Below are positions 26,267-32,621 of a DNA stretch of 64,000 nucleotides, piece after piece. The stretch spans positions 62,001 through 126,000 of the forward strand of contig NZ_KE384039.1 of NCBI RefSeq assembly GCF_000423565.1, in the 5' to 3' direction. The notes beneath the pieces were generated by a model. It searched no databases, was not told where the DNA came from, and saw only the letters and a list, made by a program, of their open reading frames with translations. The position numbers and the translations under genes were made by a program. Source of the DNA: Runella zeae DSM 19591. Its GTDB lineage: Bacteria > Bacteroidota > Bacteroidia > Cytophagales > Spirosomataceae. Within the stretch, counting starts at the first letter, position 1. Each line of letters opens with the position of its first letter.

Positions 26267-27324
26267 AAAAACTCGCTTTGTTTCTTTTGTTTTTCGCTAT
26301 GAATTTTCTTCATGAAGTATTTGCTCAGTCTAAAGTAGAATGGGTAAAACTACCCGATTTGCCCGACTTGAAAGGGCGTGCGGGGATGTTTGCGGGCGTA
26401 AGTCACCACGCTTTGATTGCCATTGGCGGAGCTAATTTTCCTGAAAAAATGCCTTGGGAAGGCGGCAAGAAACGCTGGTACAGCGATATTTTTGTGCTAG
26501 AAAAAGGCGGCACTCCCAAGCGCCTCCCTACGCAGCTTGCGGTAGCCTGTGGATATGGGGCTTCGGTTTCGTACCAAAACCAATTGCTGCTATTTGGGGG
26601 GAGCAACCAAGACGGGCATCTAACGCAGTCCGAGGCCCTGGAATGGAATGGTACGGATGTGGTTCGTAAGTCGTTGCCTGCACTGCCTTATCCTTTGGCC
26701 CAAATGGGAGGGCTAGTGCTAAACGATATGGTGATACTGATAGGTGGAAATCAAACGTCTACCGCCGCACCGCTCAAAACGTGCCTGGTGCTTGACCTTC
26801 AAGATATTGCCGCTGGTTGGAAAGAAATCTTGTTTCCAGGAGAGGCGCGTATTTTTCCGATGTGTGGTAAAGACCAACAATATGGCTACGTATTTAGCGG
26901 CGAAACATCAGGCCTAAATCGGTTGGGACATAAATACCGCGCTATTTTGACCGACGCATATCGTTTTGAATTGAGACGCGAAAAAGGTCAGCCCGTGGCG
27001 CGGTGGGAGTCTCTTGCTCCTATGCCGCGCGGCGCGTCGGCGGGCGGGGCTACGGTACCCTTACTCAAAGACGGAAGGTTCTTTTTTTGGGGTGGGGTAG
27101 ATGGCATGACAGGAGCATGGCGTACTCCTCCCAAACATCCGGGCATCATCAAGAGTCTCATGGTGTATCATCCTACCGACGACACTTGGGAGTACGTAGG
27201 GGAGCAAAAAGAATGGCCCTCACGGGTGACGCTGCCCGTAGTAGAGTGGGAGGGAGTTTGGGTATATGTGAGTGGTGAAATACTGCCAGGGGTACGTACC
27301 CCTTCTTTGATGGGCGTTCGCTAG
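26263..27324 (+). CDS. NanM-like cyclically permuted mutarotase (Kelch propeller)
   Basis: An exported Kelch-type six-bladed propeller related to N-acetylneuraminate epimerase NanM, which speeds alpha/beta anomer exchange of free sialic acid. A signal peptide (KKLALFLLFFAMNFLHEVFA, then QSK) precedes the characteristic IAIGGANFPEKMPWEGGK. Kelch pieces such as LLLFGGSNQDG, VILIGGNQT, FFFWGGVDG and VWVYVSGE follow. At 353 residues it matches the family. A periplasmic mutarotase together with sialidase-fold proteins and a NanA-like aldolase is the strongest hint that a sialic-acid-like sugar is the substrate. It is the last gene of the plus-strand run. Confidence 0.85.
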   Translation: MKKLALFLLFFAMNFLHEVFAQSKVEWVKLPDLPDLKGRAGMFAGVSHHALIAIGGANFPEKMPWEGGKKRWYSDIFVLEKGGTPKRLPTQLAVACGYGASVSYQNQLLLFGGSNQDGHLTQSEALEWNGTDVVRKSLPALPYPLAQMGGLVLNDMVILIGGNQTSTAAPLKTCLVLDLQDIAAGWKEILFPGEARIFPMCGKDQQYGYVFSGETSGLNRLGHKYRAILTDAYRFELRREKGQPVARWESLAPMPRGASAGGATVPLLKDGRFFFWGGVDGMTGAWRTPPKHPGIIKSLMVYHPTDDTWEYVGEQKEWPSRVTLPVVEWEGVWVYVSGEILPGVRTPSLMGVR

Positions 27325-27445
27325 GTGAGTTTTTTATCCTTTGCATTGGAGGCGTAGCAGCATTTTTGCCCCAAATGGTAGTAAGAATGAACTATTATAT
27401 TTAGGGCGTATAGTTAAGAACAAGTAACTTAAACAATAGCATCTT

Positions 27446-28186
27446 TTACAGGTTGAGTTTCTCTGCCCACTCCAATTCTTTGGGTAGTTCAATATTGGCA
27501 AATTCTAGGTGTATTACCCGTCTTTTTTGGTTGTTAGTTGTTCTGTTTGAACTGTGAAGTGTCAAGGGCTTCATCAACATAATGCCTCCTTGTTGTACAC
27601 AACAAGTAATTTCAGTTTCAATATTCCAGTTAATTGTTTCGGGTCTATAAATTTTCTTTAAATGTGATTTTGGAATAACTTTTAATGCGCCATTATTTTC
27701 GTCTGTATTGTCGAGGTGAATCCTGATGGTTGTTATATTTTCTAAAATATTTATTGGGGGTTGAACTGCAAATTGATTTTGTTTTTTCGTCCAAGGTCCA
27801 AAGTTGTCGAGCTCTAGTTTTTTGTCTACCGAGATAGTCAAGTCTTGATGATAAGAGACATACCAGTTGGAGGCTGCTGGTTTGTCAAAATAGATGCTCT
27901 TAACCACAAAATAGTTGTCTCCTAAAATATGTCTGATTATCGTTTTTAACTTATGGTTGAAAATTAGATCAACAGTTTGCGGTAATTCTTTTAAAAATTG
28001 TCTGATGGCAAATAAATCATTCGTTTTTCTAAAAGTTTCATTCGACATATCTGCTTGATTGATGATTGTCAAGATGTTTTGTATTTCTTCAGCTGAATAG
28101 ACGTAGTCAATGACGGCAAAGCCGTTGTCTAAGAGTTGCTGTTTATGTTTGATGAGGTCGTTCACGTTTATGTTACACTGAGACAT
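27446..28186 (-). CDS. Phytanoyl-CoA dioxygenase (PhyH)-family Fe(II)/2-oxoglutarate oxygenase
   Basis: A 246-residue non-haem iron dioxygenase. The iron triad is visible as H113 and D115 (YHQDL) and H211 (TLHSSNRT). An arginine in KRRVIHLEF can bind 2-oxoglutarate. A jelly-roll layout is suggested by IRIHLDNTDENNGALKVIP. There is no signal peptide. Its gene starts 3 bases after the stop of the lipoprotein gene upstream on the same strand, so they form an operon. PhyH proteins hydroxylate many small molecules; the substrate is unknown. Confidence 0.85.
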   Translation of the reverse strand: MSQCNINVNDLIKHKQQLLDNGFAVIDYVYSAEEIQNILTIINQADMSNETFRKTNDLFAIRQFLKELPQTVDLIFNHKLKTIIRHILGDNYFVVKSIYFDKPAASNWYVSYHQDLTISVDKKLELDNFGPWTKKQNQFAVQPPINILENITTIRIHLDNTDENNGALKVIPKSHLKKIYRPETINWNIETEITCCVQQGGIMLMKPLTLHSSNRTTNNQKRRVIHLEFANIELPKELEWAEKLNL

Positions 28187-28189
28187 TTT

Positions 28190-28669
28190 CTATTCTTTAC
28201 ATTCTGTTTTTTTTAGGACTTCTTCTGAGTCAAAAGTAAGTATAGCTCCAGGACTAAATATTGTTTTATTGTCTGTTTCTTCCGTAGAGCCATAGCCTTC
28301 TACGAAATTTTCTCCTTTAGCCAAGAATACCACTTCTCGCACCGATTCGACGCCTTCTGACTCAAAAGTATAATCAGCCCGTAGGGTATCCGCGTGCATT
28401 CGACCACGTAAAGTGCCTATGTTGCGGTCTTTCTCAAACAGTGAATACACCAAGGTTCCGTGTACATCAAGGCCCTGTTGGGTTAGGGTTAGGGTGATGG
28501 TATCGCCTTGCGCAGTCATAAGGGCATAGCATTGTGTTTGACTTTTGGCTATTACTGATGCTGCGCTTGTTGAATCTTTTAGGGTAGCTTCGTCAGTGTT
28601 GGTTTTGTTGGAATTACAGCCGCAGAGTAGAGCGACTGTTAGGAATGTGAGTAGATGGGTGGTTTTCAT
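28190..28669 (-). CDS. Small lipoprotein of unknown function
   Basis: A predicted lipoprotein of about 159 residues. The ATG at 28667-28669 is preferred over one three codons earlier. The signal peptide MKTTHLLTFLTVALLCGC ends in a lipobox (LCGC). A mature chain rich in Thr, Ser and Glu follows (ALMTAQGDTITLTLTQQGL, GTLRGRMHADTLRADYTFE). The beta-strand-like pattern and the phrase HGTLVYSLFEKDRNIGTLRG resemble small Cytophagales lipoproteins of unknown role. It is the first gene of a two-gene operon with the PhyH oxygenase. Confidence 0.72.
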   Translation of the reverse strand: MKTTHLLTFLTVALLCGCNSNKTNTDEATLKDSTSAASVIAKSQTQCYALMTAQGDTITLTLTQQGLDVHGTLVYSLFEKDRNIGTLRGRMHADTLRADYTFESEGVESVREVVFLAKGENFVEGYGSTEETDNKTIFSPGAILTFDSEEVLKKTECKE

Positions 28670-28735
28670 AGGGTGCAAATGTCGCTAGTAAATAAGACTT
28701 TTTTGCGTCAAGAAAGTCTCTTTTTCCGTCAAAAA

Positions 28736-29797
28736 TCAATCTTCCTTAGAGAAGTGCTTTTTTGCTCCAATGAGACCATAGTCCATTTGGGTCGCAAATT
28801 GCATCGGTAAAGGTGTTAAGCCAGCGGCTTCCATCATGTGGCGATACTCTTTGCGACTATAGGCTCGTCCTTTGGTAACCCAAAACAACTGAGCAGAGTA
28901 GTCGGTGACGGCTAAGGGGCCGTCTAACGCATCGTTGAGGAAAGCATCGTGAATCCATAATTCGCCTTCTGGTCGAAGCACCTCCGCAAAACGTCGAGCA
29001 AGCGTATAGCAAACATAGGCAGGCCAATCATGAAACACACTAGCTGCCAATATAATGTCGGCTGAAGGTAAAGTATCTTCTAGCATGTCGCCGGGCATGA
29101 ACCTTACTCGTTGCGACAGTGAAGTCGCCTCAGGATGTTGTTTACAAAAGCTCTCTAATGTCTCTGCTGCTACTGCCAATACCGACGGGCGGTCGAGTAG
29201 GGTGGCGGTGGCTTCGTGATTGCGCAGGAGCCATTCATAAGTGAAGTAGCCCGTACCACCCGCAACATCCAACAAATGCCCCGAATGACGCGGTAGAAAT
29301 TCGGCAGCGATAGGAGCCAAGCATTGGGCACGCCCCGCGAGGGCCAGTGTCAAGCGGCGAGCTTCGTCTGGGTTGTCCATGGGTGAAGGAGTTTCGTGGT
29401 CTTTGACGTAAGCAATGCCTGCGGTAGAAGCATACTTGGGACCATCGTGTAGGAGACGCTCGGCCATTTCGATTACGCCGGGGTCATTTTTTTCTAAACC
29501 TACGTAATCCATTAGTGTAGGTACGGCGGCACGAGAAAGATGATGTCCTACCTCCGTAAGTTGTAGACGTCCCTCCGTATCGTACTTTAACATTTCCATG
29601 GCACAAAGTGCCGGAAACAAAACCATAGCGGGGCGTTCGCTGAGGCCAAGTCGCTGACGTAATTCGCTAAGTGAGAGAGGATGTGTGGCCAAAGTTTCAA
29701 AAACATTCAAATGATGAACCGCCGCAATGAGCAAGCGCGAACTATAAACGGCTCTTGCATGGCGAGTAATAGGAGCTAAGTCAGGGGTGAGAGGCAT
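28736..29797 (-). CDS. SAM-dependent O-methyltransferase (acetylserotonin O-methyltransferase-like)
   Basis: A 353-residue class I methyltransferase with an N-terminal winged-helix dimerisation domain (about 1-90: ALCAMEMLKYDTEGRLQLTE). The Rossmann domain has SAM motif LLDVAGGTGYF, the acidic LLDRPSVL after beta-2, and ASVFHDW, where the histidine is the usual catalytic base of plant-type small-molecule O-methyltransferases. The start MPLTPDLAPITRHAR at 29797 is chosen; earlier in-frame ATGs lead through unconserved sequence. Such enzymes methylate phenolic or polyketide hydroxyls, but no biosynthetic cluster is nearby. It is a single gene beside the repeat mosaic. Confidence 0.85.
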   Translation of the reverse strand: MPLTPDLAPITRHARAVYSSRLLIAAVHHLNVFETLATHPLSLSELRQRLGLSERPAMVLFPALCAMEMLKYDTEGRLQLTEVGHHLSRAAVPTLMDYVGLEKNDPGVIEMAERLLHDGPKYASTAGIAYVKDHETPSPMDNPDEARRLTLALAGRAQCLAPIAAEFLPRHSGHLLDVAGGTGYFTYEWLLRNHEATATLLDRPSVLAVAAETLESFCKQHPEATSLSQRVRFMPGDMLEDTLPSADIILAASVFHDWPAYVCYTLARRFAEVLRPEGELWIHDAFLNDALDGPLAVTDYSAQLFWVTKGRAYSRKEYRHMMEAAGLTPLPMQFATQMDYGLIGAKKHFSKED

Positions 29798-30003
29798 AAG
29801 TAAAAGGTGAAATATACTACTAGAATCAAAAAAGGCATCGATTACTATTTTCTTATTGAGAAAAGTTATATTTCCTAGAAATAAGTACATTGTTAGCTAA
29901 GTTTCTTTAAATTTTACCCGCCGATTGGCGCAGATCGAAGTCGCAGACAAACGCAGATTAAGTAATTGAGCAAAATTAAGCGAGTATAAAGCTAATTCTA
30001 TTT

Positions 30004-30167
30004 TAACCCCACGTCGCATCGGCGCTCCGACTTTAGGCTGGGGTGGGTAAAAAAGACCACAACGTAGGGCTTTAGCCCTGATTTTTACGCTTTTTGTCAA
30101 AAAAAATCAGGGCTAAAGCCCACGTAAAGCTCTCACATTGTATCCCCAGCCTAAAGGCGTGGGGTTA
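30004..30167. repeat. Compound palindrome with three nested stems
   Basis: Three concentric inverted repeats are visible. The outermost is TAACCCCACG (30004-30013) with CGTGGGGTTA (30158-30167). The middle one is CTTTAGGCTGGGG (30031-30043) with CCCCAGCCTAAAG (30144-30156). The innermost is a perfect 20-bp stem at 30067-30086 and 30102-30121, with GGGCTTTAGCCC at its base. The result is a long imperfect hairpin typical of interspersed repeats in Cytophagales. Confidence 0.7.
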
Positions 30168-30191
30168 GAGGAGTCGCATATTGTTGATAAT

Positions 30192-30430
30192 ATCCAGTTT
30201 AATTTTGCTTAGTTACTTAAGTAAATGTGCGAATTTGAAAATGAGTTAATTTGAAAATAAAACCCTGACAATCAAATAATTAAATCACTTCAAAAATCCA
30301 GTTTAATTTTGCATAATTACTTAAGTAAATGTGCGAATTTGAAAATGAGTTAATTTAAAAATAAAACCCTGACAATCAAATAATTAAATCATTTCAAAAA
30401 TCCAATTTAATTTTGCATAACTACTTATTG
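30192..30430. repeat. Tandem direct repeat, 104-bp period, about 2.3 copies
   Basis: Copies begin at 30192, 30296 and 30400, each opening ATCCA(G/A)TTTAATTTTGC. The first two are full length and differ at only a few bases; the third is truncated after about 30 bases. The repeat is AT-rich, without an open reading frame, and lies about 145 bases upstream of the TPR regulator gene. Confidence 0.85.
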
Positions 30431-30573
30431 GCTATATGCCCCCTTTTTTCGGCGCAAATCTGCGCTTGTATTATTCAGCGCACTTCTGCGGGTAAAAAAT
30501 AAAACTATTTATGGTAAAAAGTTTAAACAGTTTCAATGCGTATTTTACTACATCTTTGCGTTGAAAAACTCTT

Positions 30574-32325
30574 TTGTTTGTTATGCGGGTTGTCTTTTTA
30601 TACTTTTTATTGCTCTATCATTCAGCCTATGCTCAATATGAACACTTGCTTCATAAAGATTATAAAGAGCGTGGGAGGATGTTGAGCAACTTTTGGGAAA
30701 CCAAGACTATCAACGATAATTATGATTCTACTAAGTTTTTTGATGAAGTTTTAACCATTCGAAAATTGGCCATTGAGCACGATGATGAGGGCTTAGAAAT
30801 GGATACTTATATGATGGAACTTAGCTTTTTTCTTTATCGAAAAAAATACAAAGATAATTTGGTGGTCTCCAAGTTGGAATTGGATAAGGTTCTACAAATC
30901 GCAAGAGAAAAACAACTGCTGACGGAAGCGTCGGTCGAAAAGCATTTTGGTCTTTTTTATTTCAGTAGGGTCAAAAACTATGAGTTGGCTTTTGAGCATT
31001 ATCTCAATATGTACGAAATCATCAAAGATAAAAAGCCCACTGAGTTTCCTGATAAGGTCAACTGTATCAATCAGTTGACTTATGCTTATTATCATTTTGC
31101 CGAATATGATAAAGTGATTCAGTATGCTCAAACAGCGATTGATTATGAAGAAACCAATCGTTTAGACCACTATTTGTTCTCCAATTATGTTTTTGTTGGT
31201 AATTGTTTTCGGTATTTAGGGCAGTTAGATTCAGCGAAGGTATATTACGAAAAAGCCTATCAGAATGCGCTTGGCAAAAAACAGGATCATGCTATTGGGT
31301 TGGCACGGGGCTATTTAGGATACTTGTACTATCTTCAAAATGAATTTGAGAAGGCTGTTCCGCTTCTTAATGCTGGGCTTCAAGTGGCCGAAAAATATCC
31401 GCTTGCCAACTATCGAGGATTGTGGTCTGTACCCGCATCGGTGGCTCAATTGGCTGAAAATAGCATTTTGTGCGTGAGTAGTTTGAGTAATTTAGAAATC
31501 AAAAAAGGGCATTTAAAGCGAGCAGGTGAGTTGATGCAGAAAGCAAAAAAATACCAACAGGATTCGGGCGAGTTTGCACTTCTAGAAATTTTGTATCCGT
31601 CATTGGCTCGTTTGGCTACCGAGCAAGGGCAGCATCGTTTGGCGACTTTATACTTGGATTCTTTGTTGTTTGTCAAAGATAGTCTTCATCGGCAGTTCAA
31701 TACACGCAAGTTATTGCGTGCTCAGCAGAAGGCTGATTTGAAGCGGCAGCGTGACCAAATAGAAACACAGCGTAAAGAAAAAGTACAAGAAAGAAACTTG
31801 TATCTGATAGGCGTGGGTATGATTTTAGGTTTGGTGATGTTTGCTTATTTTCGTCAACGGAAAGTGTTTTTACGACGATTAAAAGTAGATCAGCAGCACC
31901 TAGTCGAAAAAGAAACACAACTTTTGAATGCCACCGAACAGCTTCGCCAGTTTGCTTCTAATATCTCAGAAAAGTCAAAATTGATAGAAGAACTTCAAAA
32001 AAATCCTGATGGATTGTCATCTCAACAAGCCTTATCAAGATTACAGCAGAGCACAATTATTACGGATACTGAATGGGAGACTTTCCGTCATTTGTTTGAG
32101 CAAGTACATGAAGGCTATCTACAGCGGCTCAAAGAAAAATACCCTCAATTAACCCCCGCCGAAGTTAGATTTATTACCCTTACAAAGCTCCAATTGTCAA
32201 AAAAAGAAATGACATTTGTGCTTGGGGTTTCGGCCCAAAACATTCGGACGATTTGGTATCGATTGCGAAAAAAACTCTCCCTTGCCGAAGACATTACCGC
32301 TGAAGAACTAGCGGAAAGTGTATAA
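30574..32325 (+). CDS. TPR-repeat membrane-anchored regulator with C-terminal LuxR-like helix-turn-helix
   Basis: A 583-residue protein of a type common in Bacteroidota. It has an N-terminal signal or membrane segment (VVFLYFLLLYHSAYA), a periplasmic or extracytoplasmic TPR array (about 40-395, with units such as NYVFVGNCFRYLGQLDSAKV), one membrane helix (about 410-428) and a coiled coil. The C-terminal domain (about 505-575: YPQLTPAEVRFITLTKLQLS, KEMTFVLGVSAQNIRTIWYR) is helix-turn-helix-like. It probably senses an envelope condition and acts on transcription directly, without a kinase. The large secreted protein downstream is a possible target. Confidence 0.8.
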   Translation: MFVMRVVFLYFLLLYHSAYAQYEHLLHKDYKERGRMLSNFWETKTINDNYDSTKFFDEVLTIRKLAIEHDDEGLEMDTYMMELSFFLYRKKYKDNLVVSKLELDKVLQIAREKQLLTEASVEKHFGLFYFSRVKNYELAFEHYLNMYEIIKDKKPTEFPDKVNCINQLTYAYYHFAEYDKVIQYAQTAIDYEETNRLDHYLFSNYVFVGNCFRYLGQLDSAKVYYEKAYQNALGKKQDHAIGLARGYLGYLYYLQNEFEKAVPLLNAGLQVAEKYPLANYRGLWSVPASVAQLAENSILCVSSLSNLEIKKGHLKRAGELMQKAKKYQQDSGEFALLEILYPSLARLATEQGQHRLATLYLDSLLFVKDSLHRQFNTRKLLRAQQKADLKRQRDQIETQRKEKVQERNLYLIGVGMILGLVMFAYFRQRKVFLRRLKVDQQHLVEKETQLLNATEQLRQFASNISEKSKLIEELQKNPDGLSSQQALSRLQQSTIITDTEWETFRHLFEQVHEGYLQRLKEKYPQLTPAEVRFITLTKLQLSKKEMTFVLGVSAQNIRTIWYRLRKKLSLAEDITAEELAESV

Positions 32326-32403
32326 TTTCTTCTTAAAGTACTGATTTTGGGTAGTTGTGACGCATTTGTGACACAAATGTAATGCTTTTGTGACAGCTTA
32401 AAA

Positions 32404-32435
32404 TTGGAGAAAGACTGCTTGCACTTCTAGCTTTG
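32404..32435 (+). promoter_or_regulatory. Putative promoter upstream of the T9SS cargo gene
   Basis: TTG at 32404-32406 and TAGCTTTG at 32428-32435 (an exact TAnnTTTG) are spaced 21 bases apart. The expected transcription start falls around 32441, right at the ATG of a 47-codon frame and 180 bases before the next large gene. Confidence 0.45.
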
Positions 32436-32439
32436 TAGC

Positions 32440-32583
32440 ATGGCTAGGTCATCTTTCATTGCGTTCTTGTTCCGTCAAAAAACGCTAGTGCTACTACTCC
32501 TACTAGGATTGCTCATTGTCCTTATGATGGGTATTTGGTGGTATTATGACAAACAATTGGAGGCCTTGAAGGATATGCCATAG
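32440..32583 (+). CDS. Possible 47-residue single-pass membrane peptide
   Basis: An open frame reads MARSSFIAFLFRQK, then a leucine-rich hydrophobic run of about 18 residues (LVLLLLLGLLIVLMMGIWW), then YYDKQLEALKDMP and a TAG stop. The composition is that of a small inner-membrane protein with a basic N terminus inside the cell. Against it, the putative promoter ends only 4 bases before the ATG, so the message would be leaderless, and there is no ribosome-binding site. The frame ends 38 bases before the large secreted protein. It may be real, or a by-product of the upstream region. Confidence 0.4.
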   Translation: MARSSFIAFLFRQKTLVLLLLLGLLIVLMMGIWWYYDKQLEALKDMP

Positions 32584-32621
32584 CCAATGAATCGCAGGCT
32601 TATTACCAAACCCCTCAACTC

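Larger units (their letters stand above)
29912..30497. repeat. Nested repeat mosaic bounded by TTTTACCCGC/GCGGGTAAAA
   Basis: No gene is supported between 29798 and 30573. TTTTACCCGC at 29912-29921 is inverted as GCGGGTAAAA at 30488-30497. Inside, TTAAGTAATTGAG...AATTAA at 29958-29979 recurs inverted, with two mismatches, at 30199-30220. Within that lies a 164-bp compound palindrome (30004-30167), and to its right a 104-bp tandem repeat. The right end is homologous to the element at 14214-14299. The structure looks like a miniature element into which other repeats were inserted; no transposase is present. Confidence 0.65.

Noticed and set aside
8597-27324. A standard sialic acid (nan) operon
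   Set aside because: NanE, NanK, NagA and NagB are absent, and most genes in the run belong to families not used in sialic acid breakdown. Only a sialic-acid-like substrate is suggested.
30192-30430. CRISPR-like array
   Set aside because: The repeat units are 104 bases, adjacent without spacers, only about 2.3 copies, and no cas genes are nearby.
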